Assembly: GCA_012931725.1 (NCBI GenBank) | Contig: CM022944.1 | Span: 33,606,086 to 33,670,085 of the forward strand | Length of the DNA: 64,000 bases | Direction: 5' to 3' | DNA from: Litsea cubeba | Taxonomy: Eukaryota > Streptophyta > Magnoliopsida > Laurales > Lauraceae | In this document: positions 44,364 to 57,747 of the stretch, in pieces | Numbering within the stretch: position 1 is the first letter of the stretch | Layout of the letters: each line of letters begins with the position of its first letter | Position numbers and translations under genes: made by a program | Notes under the pieces: model-generated | What the model saw: the letters and a program-made list of their open reading frames with translations, nothing else | The model's database searches: none | Told to the model about the DNA's origin: nothing

Positions 44364-47300
44364 TGTCACGTCCCCGAACCCGATTAAAGAATAACCGGAT
44401 CCGGAGAGTGAATTTTAGGACTAATTAAAATTTTTATCCTTTCGGCCCACGGATTGTAAGTCCGCGTGAGGATATAATATTTCAAGCCTCATGTAATACA
44501 ATAAACATTGAGTTCATAGAACTCTAGGCATATGGAATATCAGTCAATGAATAATAACTTCTTGTTAAGTTTAAAGTTGCATAAATAGAACAATCAAAAC
44601 TAAGGAGTTAAGTCAATTTATTACATTGGCCATCCCAAATAACAAGGCCAATAAAACAAAACCAAATCAATGTAAGAAAGGTCCAACGAGAGAAAAAGTG
44701 AATAAGAGAATATATCTAGTGAATCCCAATGTATCTCTCTCGTGCCAGGAAGTGATGGCATTACTCTACGTCATCGACACGCCACTGTCGTGCCTCCTCT
44801 GCTGGTTGGAGATCCTCTGGGATCTCCTCACCGGCCAGCTCCTCGTAATAGTACTCACTTGAGGCGTCTGCACAACAAGGAACAGAGTCAACGACATGTT
44901 GAGCAATATATAAACAAAACATAATAACATGACATGCATCAAGTATAGAGTAATGACAAGTACAAGATCATATGAATACAAGGAATGCAAAACTAGGCAT
45001 AAAGCAAGAGTAATATATAGAAACAATAACAAGAATCCTAGCAACCATCTAATAATAACCACTATCCATGCAATGCAAAACAAGAACAAGAGGGAGACTC
45101 CGAGGATGTCCAAAGCCACCTCCCGGGGTACCAGTAACAATCCAATCCGGACTACTGATGCCAAAGTCCGGCTCCAGTAGGATCCTAGCTCCCGGTCCTG
45201 GGAATAGCAGCACGGTCCTAGCCCGCTCCCAGCTAATCAACGCCATGGTCGGCGTCTTATGCCAATTGCCCACCCCGACAACCGAGAAACCGGTTCGTCA
45301 TTAAAACCCCAAACTGCATATGGCCATGATATGCAAACAATAATAGAGTGGTACTGACACAAGGACAAACAAGACAAGCAAGTCTGGCTAGTTCCATGTA
45401 CAAGACAAGGTCATAAGGATTATCTTATTCAAGACAATACAAGACAAGTGAAACACGTAATAATCCCTTTCATTGCTAGCCAGTCATGTTCATCAATACA
45501 AGACACAGGCTCCTAAGGTACACTCTAAGTCAGGTCCAAGTCCTAAATTCTATAAAAATTTATGTTTCATATATAATTAAGTATTTTATATGAAATTAAG
45601 TATTTTATTTCAAGAGAATGTACAAGGAATAGTAACAATGGATACAAGTCACAAGTCAAGGAAGAATTACAATCCAAACCTGGGCAAGTGGTGTCATCCC
45701 TATATCCAACATGTTCTATCAGAGTACATGTGGAAATTGAACCAATGATGCTTCTAGAGAAATCCCTTGGTGTACAATCATGTTAAGCATCTATTGAGAC
45801 AATTCCATACGCATTTGGTTAGACCATGCATAATACACGAATACCTAGACAACCCATCGAAGAACACCAAGCCATGTGCTTCGATTTTAATCCCCATTAA
45901 TGGTCAAGTGCGAGTAAGTTTATGGTTTCTAATATCTAAGGCCCAAACCTAAGTTAAATAGTCTATTTTCTAAATAAACAAGAGTTGGATCATAATTTAA
46001 GTAATAACATCACTTCCCGATCTCCGATCATAGTGAAAGTAGAACCATTGAATTCTACGTCTCGAGGGCTTTCCAACGGTATACTATACGTAGAAATCCA
46101 ACGGGCGGATTAAAAGTTACAAGTCTCCGAAGTTTCAGTGACCATGCACCCTCCGATCGATCGTACCGAAGGTGCGATCGATCGGCACTGAACACCTCTC
46201 AGTTAGTGCACAGTGCGATCGATCGGACTGTGCGACCGATCGATCAACACTGGGCACCTCCCAGTTAGCTGAGAGTTTTCACAGAGCGATCAATCGGACT
46301 GTGTGACTGATCGATCGGACTGTAAACGCTCACAGTTAATTTGGGACTGTTCACTGTTCAATCGATCGCACAGGGCGACCGATCGATCGGACAACGAACC
46401 TGAAGCCCGAAAATAGATTTCTGCCCTCTTCCTCCTCAGGCCATTCCAAGACCAAACCTGCAGAAAATGAGCCTCCGTGCTCCCCATTCATCACATTCAT
46501 CCATTCCATTCCATTGAATCAAATTAAACAAATTCTAATCAACCTAATATCATCAATTTATCAAAAAACTTAACCTAGCATATAATTTCCAATTAAAATC
46601 AGAATCGGCTTGGAATTAATGGGAAATCTATCAAGAATCATAACCAGATCAATAAGAACAATATAGACATATATATATTATGAAATGCATATCTACTTAC
46701 CTCAACCAAGAAGAAGATACGAATTGGGTGAAACTTGAGGAGAAGTCTTTCTACCCTGAAATCTACAATATAACCCAACCAAACACAACCTAAAATGCAA
46801 AGGAGAAGAAAAGAGAGGAAAAGAATCAAGATTAAACCTAATCTTAGCAAAACAAAGATGATTGAAAAGATAAAAGTGTGAGAATGCTTACCAAATAGAA
46901 CCAATGGAAATAGAAGATCGCGAGGAAGAAGATGTGCGGTTCGGATCTTCGAAATGATCTCTCCCAAAAACTCTGGGCTTGAGAAGATGAAGAGGAAGAA
47001 GAAAAGCTGCTCTCGTTCAGTTGCAGAGGACGAATGAGAATTAGGGCTAATCCTCGTTTATGAAGAAAAGAGGGATAAAAAGACTAATTTGCCCATTTAG
47101 TGGGTTCGGTGAAGAATGAACCACTTAAAGGTTTTCTGATCATCGGATCGTGACGAGTCGAGAGACAAAAAATGATCAGCGTGATGAAACCTTTCCAACG
47201 AACCCAAGAATTACGGCGTTTGGAATATTTCGAAAAAACACTCAATTTTCCCTAAATTGCAAACTACCCCTACTAGGATCAAACGAACTCAGAATCGTAC

Positions 47301-47459
47301 GAAACTTTGCATATACTATTCTAATGCTAAAAGAAACTCGCTCATGATCTAAACCCACTTAAATATCTAAAATACAATTAAATAAAATAATAACAAATTA
47401 AACGGGTCAACTGGCCAGATTTTGGGCCCAACTGACCCAATAAGGTCACGGACCTTACA
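44364..47459 (-). repeat. Chromovirus 3' LTR, 3,096 bp
   Basis: It is complete, TGTCACGTCC...GACCTTACA on the + strand. The 44,364-45,288 part aligns with 52,295-53,214. A cluster of CGATCGATCG palindromes, in two or three related blocks, spans 46,152-46,402. No coding region is seen. Confidence 0.9.
46152..46402. repeat. GATCGATC palindrome cluster in chromovirus LTR
   Basis: Repeats of GCGATCGATCGG...TGTGCGACCGATCGATC are spaced by ACTG(G/A)(G/A)CACCTC(T/C)CAGTTAG. About eight palindromic cores are visible. Confidence 0.8.
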
Positions 47460-47463
47460 ACTC

Positions 47464-48787
47464 TCACAAATAAAAAGAACATTTGGTCCCCCAAATACTT
47501 AAACACACCTCATCTGGAAAAAGATAAGGGTACGCCTTTAGAATCTGATCCTTCAGCTCCCACGTAGCTTCCTCTGAACTGTGGTTCTCCCATTGTACCT
47601 TGACCCACTAGATGGTCTTAATACGCAACACTATCTCCTTAGTGTCAATGATCTGTGCTAGCCGTTCTACATAGGTGACATCTGCTTGTAGCTGAAGTGG
47701 CTGGTGCTGCAACACGTGAGTGGGATCTGGAATATACTTCTGAAGCATTGAGACATGAAATACGTCGTGCACACCCGGTAGCTCCGGCGGTAGCACCAAA
47801 CGATAGGCCACGTCTCCAATCCTGCTCTTGATCTCAAACGGTCCCACAAACCTCTTGGCAAGCTTCCCTTTCTGCCCGAATCTGACAACACCTCTCATCG
47901 GGGATACCTTTAGAAAAACCATATCCCCAACTTGGAATTCAAAAGGTCTCCGCCTCTTGTCTGCAAGCTCTTCTGACGATCACGCGACTCCTTCATTCTC
48001 ATCTGAACAACCATGACCTTCTCACTGGAATCAGCAATCTCTGAGGGGCCATGAAAGCTCCGAACTCCAACTCCTCCTAACATGCCGGAGTCCTGCATCT
48101 CCGTCCGTACAATGCCTCAAATGGTGCCATACTAATACTTGAATGATAGCTGTTATTATAGGCAAACTCATATAGAGGTAAACTCTCATCCCAACTCTCA
48201 TTGAAATCCAAAATACATGCTCTAAGGAGATCTTCCAACGTCTGAATGGTACGCTCTGACTGTCCATCTATCTGAGGGTGGTAAGCTGTACTGAACTTCA
48301 ACTGGGTACCCATAGATGACTGAAAAGTAGACTAAAACTGAGAGACAAACTTAGTATCTCGATCGAACACTATGGACTTAGGCACTCCATGTAGCTTGAC
48401 TATATTGTCTCTGTATATCTTAGTCATCTTATCCATAAACTGACCAATCTTGAATGGCAAGAAATGTGCTGACTTAGTCAATCTATCCACAATCACCCAA
48501 ATAACATCATTGCCTTTCTTGGTATTTGGCAATCCCAACATCAAATCCATGGTGATATTCTCCCATTTCCACTGTGGAATCTCCAATGGGTGAAGTAAAC
48601 CAGGAGGCTTCTTGTGCTCTGCCTTAATCTGTTGACAAGTCATACACCTGGAAACGAATTCTGCAATCTCTTTCTTCATTTTCATCCACCAATAGTGATT
48701 CTTCAAATTCTGATACATCTTGGTACTTCCTAGGTGAATAGAATATATGGTATGGTGTGCATCTGTCGTCAGCTCTGACTTGATGTC
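47464..48787 (-). pseudogene. Chromovirus integrase with chromodomain
   Basis: Zinc-binding part: NHYWWMKMKKEIAEFVSRCMTC (split over about 48,695-48,630). Core: WENITMDLMLGLPNTKKGND, DRLTKSAHFLP and, after a TAG near 48,330, YHPQIDGQSERTIQTLEDLL. C-terminus: KVSPMRGVVRFGQKGKLAKR, ELPGVHDVFHVSMLQKYIPD. The chromodomain (VTYVERLAQIIDTKE, then VQWENHSSEEATWEL) is interrupted by TAG at 47,608-47,610. Chromodomains steer integration to modified histones. A frame change near 48,080 and a TAA near 48,786 add to the damage. Confidence 0.9.
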
Positions 48788-50541
48788 TTAAACATTCGGC
48801 ACACACAGCCTATCTTTGCAATACAAAACTCCCTCAATCAATCTAAACTCTGGCTTGTCATCCATATGTTTAATGATTCTCTGCAACTCTATATCATCCT
48901 TCTGGCATTCCTTGATCCTGTTAACTATCTCTGGCTCCCAAACTCCCATAGTAACAACTAGGACTTTCTCATTAACTGGCAAGACTTCTACATCCATGTC
49001 TCTGAACTGCTCCATCTTTCTCCATTCAGGCATTATACATCCACTGAATGCTGCCTTTCTACTGAGAGCATCTACTACCACATTCACCTTTTCGGGATGG
49101 TACTTGATCGGAAAATCATAATCCTTTATGTACTCCATCCATCTCCGCTGCCTATTATTCAGATCACCATATGTAAACAGATATTGCAGGCCTTTGTGAT
49201 CTGTATGCACCTTAAATCACTCTCCATACAAATAGTGTCTCCACAACTTCAATGCAAATACTACTGTTGCAAGTTCCAAGTCATGTGTGGCATACTTCTT
49301 CTCATGATCCTTCAATTGTCTCGACCCATAAGCTATCACCTTATCATTCTGCATGAGAACACATCCCAAGCCAATCCTTGATGCATCTGTGAAAATCACA
49401 ATCCTCCACTTCCAGCGGGTAAGGCAAGTATGGGTGCTGTAGTCAACCGGGTCTTCAGCTCTTGAAAACTCTTTTCACACCCTTCCGTCCACACAAACGG
49501 GATATCCTTCCTGGTCAACTTAGTTAACGGAGATGCTATGGTAGAGAATCCTTTCACGAACCTCCTGTAGTAACCTAGAAGTCCAAGGAAACTGCGAATC
49601 TCTGTTACATTCCTATGGCTACTCCAATTAACAACTGCTGCAATCTTCTTGGGATCCATTGCTAGTCCTTCCTTAGAAATAATGTGGCCCAAAAATGCCA
49701 CTTGCTCCAACCAAAACTCACAATTGCTTAACTTAGAATGCAGTTGGTTATCCCTCAAAAGTTGTAAAGATGTTCTCAACTGATGCTCATGCTCCTCCTT
49801 AGTCTTCGAGTACACCAACACATCATCTATGAAGACAACTACAAACTGATCCAGAAAAGGAGCAAACGCCTTATTCATCAATGCCATAAAAACTGTTGGA
49901 GCGTTCGTCAATCCGAAAGGCATCACGAGAAACTCAAAATGGCCATATCTCGTCCGGAATAAAGTCTTAGGAACATCCTCGTTTCTGACTTGCAATTGAT
50001 GGTAACCGGAACGCAGATATATTTTCGAAAAGAATTGGGCTCCCTGTAACTGATCGAATAGCTCATCAATCCTAGGTAACGGGTACTTATTCTTAACAGT
50101 CACCTGATTCAACTGTCTGTAATCAATACACATCCTCATAGCCCCGTCCTTCTTCTTCACAAATATCACCGAAGCTCCCCACGGTGAAACAATGGGCCTG
50201 ATAAAACCCTTATCCAACAGATCTCCTATTTGAGTCTTCAACTCTTTCAATTCTGCCGGTGCCATCCTATACGGGGCCTTCGAAATAGGTGCCGTCCCTG
50301 GCTGCAATTCTATCGTGAAATCCAACTCACGAATACGTGGCAAACCAGGAATCTCATCAACAGACTTGGACTCCTTGTCTTCCACAATAAATGCGATAAA
50401 GCCTTTGCAACCGCTCCTTATCAACCGCTCTGCCTTCAATGCAGAAATCATACGAGTGGTGATGGGCTTTTCAGCTCCAATAAACTCAACATTACGATCT
50501 GCACTCTGCAACTTCACGGTCTTGTTAAAACAATCTAACAC
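48788..50541 (-). pseudogene. Chromovirus reverse transcriptase and RNase H
   Basis: RT is open from 50,541 to 49,396: APYRMAPAELKELKTQIGDL, VIFVKKKDGAMRMCIDYRQL, FEFLVMPFGLTNAPTVFMAL and FIDDVLVYSKTKEEH (YxDD type). Motif A reads FFSKIYLRSGYHQ, with tyrosine where the family has the catalytic aspartate, so polymerase activity should be lost even without the stops. A frameshift at about 49,396 leads into RNase H (IFTDASRIGLGCVLMQ, KVIAYGSRQLKDHEKKY). A stop near 49,212 follows, then VHTDHKGLQYLF and KVNVVVDALSRKA. The frame continues to 48,788. Confidence 0.92.
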
Positions 50542-50544
50542 TGC

Positions 50545-51066
50545 TCAGTTCGTAGCTAACCAATCCATACCAAGTATTACATCAAACTCAGCCATTGGTA
50601 AGATGATCAAACTGACGGTCAGTTGAACTTCCCCAATTTGAATACTACACCTATGGTAGATAACATTACAAGCTACATGTCTACCTATAGGAGTGGCTAC
50701 TATCAAATCATATAGTGGTGTCTCCTTATCCTCCCTCAAGTGCAGTGCAAATGATGGTGCAACAAACGAGTGTGTGGATCCAGGATCAAACGGAACTTTA
50801 GCATCAAATCCACAAACTAAAAGTGTACATTCGATGACATTCCCTACAGCCTTTGCTTCCTCGTGCATCAGAGCATAAGCTCTCCCTGCCTACTGGGGAC
50901 GCTGCTGATGATACTGCTTCGGTGGTCTCTGACCACGACCCTGGAATCTGGGTGCTGGGGGTCTCTGCTGATATCACTGCTGAGGTACTGGAGGGCACTG
51001 TTGTGGTGGCTGAGGTGATCGAACAATCATCTGCTGCTATTGTGGCCTAGCCTGTGCAGGAGGCAT
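50545..51066 (-). pseudogene. Chromovirus protease region
   Basis: The retropepsin motif FDPGSTHSFVAP (about 50,790; D-P-G variant) and DVILGMDWLATN (about 50,580) are in the same frame as RT, separated by a TGA at 50,542-50,544. The Pro/Gln-rich linker before it has several TAG and TGA codons in runs of CAG glutamines. Confidence 0.82.
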
Positions 51067-52127
51067 CTATCTCAACGGCTGCGCAGGATGTGGTGGCCTG
51101 AGCGCCGGAGCTGGAAATACTGGTGGTGCCATTCCTGTCTTCTCTGGGCAGAAACGAACCTTATGCCCGGGGTCTCCACAATGGAAACATGCCCTTGACT
51201 GTTTCTTGCAATCATGGCCATAATGATTTCCCCCACAATAGATGCAAGAGACTCGTTGTGGCTGCTGTTGGGGTGCAAGCTCAAACCATAGCCTTTTAGG
51301 CGCTGGTTGCTGATACAACAGGGACGAAGAACCCTGTGACTTGGGCTGAGGTATTAGTGTTAAGATCCTCTGCTGCTCCAATGCTATCACATCTTTCAGG
51401 GACTCCTCTGCCCAATACGCTTCCTTGACCACATCATCATAGTCGGTCAACCTGCTGCGCTGAACCTGCATCTTGATGTCTGCTCGCAGCCCCTTAATAA
51501 ACCTCCAAACTCTCTCTGATTCGGGCTTAATCAGACTCTCAGCAATCTAGAAAGATGGGTGAAGGAAATCTCATAATCCTGCACTGGTAAATCACCCTGT
51601 ACCAGCCGCTCAAACTCCTCCATCTTCTGATCCCTATAGTGCTCTGTGATGAATTTCTTCTGGAACTGCTCAGTGAAGGTCTTCCAGGCTACATCTTCTA
51701 CGATTGCCTCATACAGATGCTTGACGGTCTTCCACCATCTCTCAGCTGCCCCACGGAATATGTGAGGTGCAAGCTGCACCTGCTGGATGCCCGTGCACCG
51801 AAACACCTCATAGATTTTCTCCATCTGAGCTATCCACTCGTCTGCTACGGCAGGATCCTCTATACCATGGAACTCTGGTGGAAACCTCTTCCTGAACTTC
51901 TCAACCAGCTCGTTGAGATCATACTCTTTGGCCTGTGGCTGGCCCACCTTCTGAATGACCTCAAGCATCTGTGCTTGGAACACCGCCTGATCTTCATTAT
52001 GCTTTTGGCTCTGCTCAGCCATATCTTTCTGAGATTGGATGAAGGCTGTCATGAACTGATTAGATTGGTTCTCGGCGCCATTCTGAGAGGAACTACCCTC
52101 ACCTCTGGTATTATGTCTACTAGCCAT
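51067..52127 (-). pseudogene. Chromovirus gag
   Basis: It begins at ATG 52,127. Capsid signature: VADEWIAQMEKIYEVFRCTG and FRGAAERWWKTVKHL (51,850-51,720), then FITEHYRDQKMEEFERLVQG. The frame breaks near 51,531 and continues from 51,471, with two zinc-knuckle-like motifs, CIYCGGNHYGHDC and CFHCGDPGHKVRFC (51,250-51,140). It would form the particle and bind element RNA. One frameshift or stop prevents a full product. Confidence 0.9.
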
Positions 52128-52278
52128 GATCCAGTAAAATATTCAAGGTTAGTTTCTACATGCCCCAAGCTAATTAAACAATACTAGAAAATAAAACTAA
52201 GAGATTAACCTACTAACTAACGGAATCCTCACATGCGTCCTATGGTTTCTAAAAATTTTACCCTGAGAAACCAACCAC

Positions 52279-52291
52279 TGCTCTGATACCA
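52279..52291 (-). other. Primer-binding site, initiator Met tRNA
   Basis: The minus strand reads TGGTATCAGAGCA three bases after the LTR end. Confidence 0.92.
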
Positions 52292-52294
52292 TCA

Positions 52295-53214
52295 TGTCAC
52301 GTCCCCCGAACCCGATTAAAGAATAACCGGATCCGGAGAGTGAATTTTAGGACTAATTAAAATTTTTATCCTTTCGGCCCACGGATTGTAAGTCCGCGTG
52401 AGGATATAATATTTCAAGCCTCATGTAATACAATAAACATTGAGTTCATAGAACTCTAGGCATATGGAATATCAGTCAATGAATAATAACTTCTTGTTAA
52501 GTTTAAAGTTGCATAAATAGAACAATCAAAACTAAGGAGTTAAGTCAATTTATTACATTGGCCATCCCAAATAACAAGGCCAATAAAACAAAACCAAATC
52601 AATGTAAGAAAGGTCCAACGAGAGAAAAAGTGAATAAAAGAATATATCTAGTGAATCCCAATGTATCTCTCTCGTGCCAGGAAGTGATGGCATTACTCTA
52701 CGTCATCGACACGCCACTGTCGTGCTTCCTCTGCTGGTTGGAGATCCTCTGGGATCTCCTCACCGGCCAGCTCCTCGTAATAGTACTCACCTGAGGCGTC
52801 TGCACAACAAGGAACAGAGTCAACGACATGTTGAGCAATATATAAACAAAACATAATAACATGACATGCATCAAGTATAGAGTAATGACAAGTACAAGAT
52901 CATATAAATACAAGGAATGCAAAACTAGGCATAAAGCAAGAGTAATATATAGAAACAATAACAAGAATCCTAGCAACCATCTAACAATAACCACTATCCA
53001 TGCAATGCAAAACAAGAACAAGAGGGAGACTCCGAGGATGTCCAAAGCCACCTCCCAGGGTACCAGTAACAATCCAATCCGGACTACTGATGCCAAAGTC
53101 GGGCTCCAGTAGGATCCTAGCTCCCGATCCTGGGAATAGCAGCATGGTCTTAGCCCGCTCCCAGCTATTCAATGCCATGGATGCCATCCTATGCCGATTG
53201 CCCATCCCGACAAC
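52295..53214 (-). repeat. Chromovirus 5' LTR, visible 920 bp
   Basis: It aligns with 44,364-45,288 and stops at GACAAC, where CACTACAGCAAAT begins. The other 2.2 kb of this LTR should lie past the far end of the CACTA element, outside the window. Confidence 0.92.
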
Positions 53215-53690
53215 CACTACAGCAAATCACACCACTCCCGACTAACACTTTAGTCGGCAAACGTAGGTTTTTTAGTCGGTGAATAGTATTCCCGACCAAA
53301 AACATTTGATCAGTGGTCGGTCGCTGAATTGAGGTCGAGAAATGGACTTGTCGACTAAACTTAATTTAGTCGGGAAATAAAACCATTGCCGACCAGTAAT
53401 TTAGTCAGGTAAGCGTGCATTAGTACTAACTAATTATTTAGTCGGCCTATGGTTTTAGTTGGTAAAAGTTAAGAGTATTACCAACTAAGTGTTTAGTCGG
53501 TGTTGGCTTACGTTGCCGACTAATAGTTTGGTCGGCGAACATTACAAATGCCCTACCAAACAATTTAGTCGGTTAATGTTGTAAAGCTTTTCTCGATTAA
53601 AATGATTAGTCGGCAAATGAATTATCTTAATTATTTAATTTTAAGTTTCCCGACTAAATGTTTAGTCGGCAATTTATTTTTATTTTTTTT
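53215..53690. repeat. CACTA terminus and subterminal repeats
   Basis: After the terminal CACTA, the motif TTTAGTCGG(C/T) and its inverse CCGACTAA recur more than fifteen times in both orientations. Such subterminal motifs are bound by the element's TNPA protein in En/Spm. Confidence 0.9.
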
Positions 53691-56600
53691 AGCCAAAATG
53701 TTTTATATTAGAATTTTTTTGAGTTAAAACCTGCTTCAATTTTTTTGAGTTCCAACAAAATAAATCAAGCACCAATATCCATAATGACTAAGCACTAAAA
53801 TTGAATTATCACGTTCAATTTCATGCTTCATCAATTCGTAATAGAAAAGGCTTGAAATGTGAAATAAAAATATGGCAGTCGGGCAGAAAGAAACAGCAAA
53901 AACTTTATTGCGTTCCAAACATAACACAAGAAATTCTGCTCAAGCACCATAGTGCACCAATCAATGAGATATTACATACATGTGACAGTAAGCCATCAAA
54001 ACTTCCTGTACCTTGGTTCTCTTGTATAGAAACCCAAATATTCCTCTTGGACATCATCACTGACCTTTCAATTCCTCCACAATATCCAAATGGGAATGAC
54101 TAAAAAAACCATAACTTCCATAAATAAAAAACATTCACGAAATGCTTAACATATAATATCCGAATTTGCAGAGCACAAAATAATATGAAATCATACCAAA
54201 AAAAGTGGAAAATAAAGTCCTAGCAAAGTTTCCACAATTAGCATTAGACAAGTTATATCCAAACCCTAGAGGGTGCAAAATTAAAGAAGGTGAAGCAACA
54301 AAATGACAACTTGATTAAGGTAGAACCCAGGGCGGAAATCTAACTTCTTCAACTCCGTAATCAAAAGGCGGGATACTCCATCTATGCAAAGAATAAAACA
54401 CAATCATTAGTCATTGGTAATTGGTCACAAATTCTTTATTTTTGACCTTTGGTAAAGCAAGTAACATTCAGCTCATACATAATATTTCCAACATGCCCAA
54501 CCTAGTTTTAGCACTCAAAACACTTGTTTCCTGCATACAAAACCATTTTGGGTGTGGTGACTCCAAAACATGAAATTAAAACCATAACAAGGCTTTAGTC
54601 AAAATCAGATAGTGAATCAGGCCAAAGTAGATTTTTCATGCAACAGTACTCTGATACAATCAGGGCTAGAAATGCGCCCAATAAGTCTATAAGATGGAGA
54701 ACTTGTTCAAGCATAAAGTTTATCATTACTGTAGGTCAACATATCCTACTCACATAAAAAAAAACTCTTAAACTTTCATCATTGTAGTCCAACATATCCT
54801 GCTCGCATCAAAATTCTCCACTACATTCATAGATGGAATTGAGTGTAACTTCCACTTACCTCTATAGTTTGACACATCAGCAAGAAGAGCTAACCTCTAT
54901 TTCAGGCCACAAAGTGTATACCCGCCCCCCAAACACAACAATCAATCAGTGAAATTTAAACTAGCAAGAGTGCTCTGATCCGTCACAGATTGCAGGTGAT
55001 TGTAGAAGTTACAAAACATATTACAGGCAATCCCAGAAAATTCATTGAGTTTACACTTGGAATTCCAAGGCAGCAAGGCTAACTCTACAAAATCTAGAAT
55101 TTAATGAAGACGACACATTTAGCATTCGAAAAACTACTTGATATCCTAAGCTAAGAAAAGTTAATTTATGGACATCAGATAAGATACTTTGGGAGAGAAA
55201 TCCCAATCTTTGTCAGCCTCACATGCCATGAATGTTGAGTCAATGATAAGAATTGGAAAAATCATTCATTGAACTTATGACCAAATCTGTCAGTGGTGTC
55301 CTACACAACTAAACATAAAAAATATAAATTCTAATCACTTGAGCAATGCATATAACAATGTTTAAAACTATAAGAAAAATCATCAATCGTGGGTTAACGC
55401 AGAGGCATCCCACAAAAACATGTTTGCTTATAAGAACCACATAGAGTTAAGCATAGAAATAAGCATTTATAACTTTGTAAAGCAATAGCAGGGCCCTTCA
55501 TAGATATTACCATAGAACTTCATAGAAGCTTTGAAACAACTCTGTGCTAGTTCTTGCACCTGGTTCTTCTATATACCTTCCATGCACACACAAGAACAAA
55601 ACCAGTCAAAATAAAAAATTAAAAAATAACACATGAATCAATGTCAAACCCACCACCCAAAAGCATAAAACAGAGAACCAAGGAGAACCCATGATGCAAA
55701 CAAACCTAAGACAGCTACATGCATCAAAAGAAACACAAACCCGCTTATAGAAAATCAAAGAGAAATGGAAACCCGCTTACAGTAATTAGTTAGAGCAGAA
55801 TCAATTATACTAAGTGGTTGGAAAATTCTCTAAGGAAAATGGTTCTCTATCCCTCACCCAATGAAAATTAACCCAAGGCATACCTATCAAGTAGTGAAAG
55901 GAGCCAAAAACAATACACTGATTTCCACTCCTACTACTAATTTCCATTTTCCAGCATCTAAATACCAAGTTCCATCATTCAAAGGCCATTTCCTTTATGT
56001 TGCTATTCAAAAGCCATTAACATAAGCTACTAAAAGCTAACACCCATCAGTATAAGAAGAATAGGTTCAAGCATTTCCATAAATACGCAACTCACATACC
56101 AAGCCATGGATCAGGTTGCAAATTTAGTTTACCTACATAAATACACAACTCACTCTTTTTCACTTGTTAAACAAGATCAACTAATTGAAGGTATCTAATA
56201 TTAGGTCCAAACTGCATAAACTTGAGCTTCATTATGAGTATACTAGTACATTGCATGTGCCTTCGCACCACGTATATACAAAATAAGAATCCATAACAAT
56301 AGCAGTCATCCCGAAGCGAGTTGTTTCGTTTGCTCTCAAATAGCACCAAGCACTAAAAATTAATCCTTCACCTAAGATAACAAAATATAAGATAAAAGAA
56401 AGTAGAAAAAAAAACATAGAGAAGAAAGAAAGGGAAATTTAACTAAATCATACCATGATCTAACACTAACGTTTTCCAATAGATTTTCTTGAGTTTTCTT
56501 TAGTTGGTGCAGCAAGCTACATGGAAAAATGCTACAGTCAAACCACAATGGATTAAATGCCCAACATAGATCAACCAAACCTGAAATGATGAAGGATCCC

Positions 56601-57747
56601 GTGTCAATCGTGGCGAATAGAGCAAGAATTTATATTATGTGGGGAAAAAGAAAAAAAAAACACAACCTAATTCAAAGTGATTTCAGATTTATGTGTTTAG
56701 AACTCCATACAGCTGAAGAAGTTCCTACATAATGTATACTTCACTTCATATAAAACGTCTTTGTGAAATCAAGGCTAATCCAGTTGTACCAATAAGATGA
56801 AAGTAAAGGATCAAGTTAAAAGCAATATCAATAGCTTAATGTATTGTAATAAAAACTCAGAGCCACCTTGGCAAACTTAAGACAGAGCAATACATAATAA
56901 TACAAAAAGGTGGGCATAAATGAGAGGAGGAAGTTTACAAAGACATAATATACATTCCAAATCTAATAACGTAAGCATCGAACTTCCAAGTTATTAAAGT
57001 GAACGAATAAATACATAAAACTTACAATGAATGTGATCGACCTCAATGAACATTTCAAATGTAGTTCATGCTAAATTAGTTCAAACAACCATGGGCCCTA
57101 AAAAAGTCCCTCATGTCATCTCTCCTTTTTAAGATCTAATTTAAAGGCTAAATCTAAGATCTTGGACCTTTATCTTAAACAAGGTCTCACCAAAATGTTC
57201 AGTGCGTGGTGCTAGGTGCATGAATTAATTTTGTGCTGATGCTTACCCTTCTTACTGCCTATGAGCACTATCCACAGAATCTGCAGCATGAGCTTCCCAT
57301 CTTGCTCCTTTTCGTTCAGCCCCTTTAAAGAAGGAGGGGTAGGTGTGCTTCATTAATGATGGGTCACATCTGGACTTCAAATTGGGGTCTCATTCAAAAC
57401 CTAGCCAGACCATTCCAAAAAAAAATAAAAATAAAAAACCAACAACCTACCCAACTAATGCTACCTGCTGAGGGGGGCTTTAGGCCTAACTTTTTCAGAG
57501 GGGTGAGAAAAGAATCTAAGAATCTGGCAGAATCTAAGAAAAAGATGAGAAAAGAAAACTTGTGGACAGAAAAAGAAATCAAGTCAAAAAGTCCTTGGGT
57601 AATCCTTGGTCAACTACTCTCATAAGTTAAGTAAAGGCCTGTTCGCATCGCAACTAATAGAAAAAACATCATTCTGGCGGAGTAAGAAAGCATCTCAAGT
57701 CCGAACCTATTATAAAAAGGAAATTTCATACCAAATGTTTGACAACA
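53691..57747. other. CACTA region downstream of TNPA, unassigned
   Basis: About 4 kb of A/T-rich DNA lies between the TNPA stop and the subterminal repeats. On the minus strand there are isolated exon-like pieces, e.g. 54,381-54,314 after acceptor TTGCATAG, but I recognise no protein. No open frame here exceeds about 100 codons. A further unseen insertion or captured fragment is possible. Confidence 0.45.

Larger units (their letters stand above)
44364..53214 (-). mobile_element. Tekay/Del-type chromovirus (Ty3/gypsy), minus strand
   Basis: On the minus strand: 5' LTR (partly visible, 53,214-52,295), Met-tRNA primer site, gag, protease, RT, RNase H, integrase with chromodomain (ends 47,464), 3' LTR 47,459-44,364. 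LTRs start TGTAAGGTCC and end GGACGTGACA. The 5' LTR is cut by a CACTA transposon at 53,215. Left flank is ACAAC (44,359-44,363). The roughly 920 shared LTR bases differ at about 20 sites by eye. Confidence 0.92.

Noticed and set aside
44626..45180. Frames present in both chromovirus LTRs (also 52,558-53,112)
   Set aside because: They occur only because the LTR is duplicated; codon pattern and lack of similarity argue against a gene.
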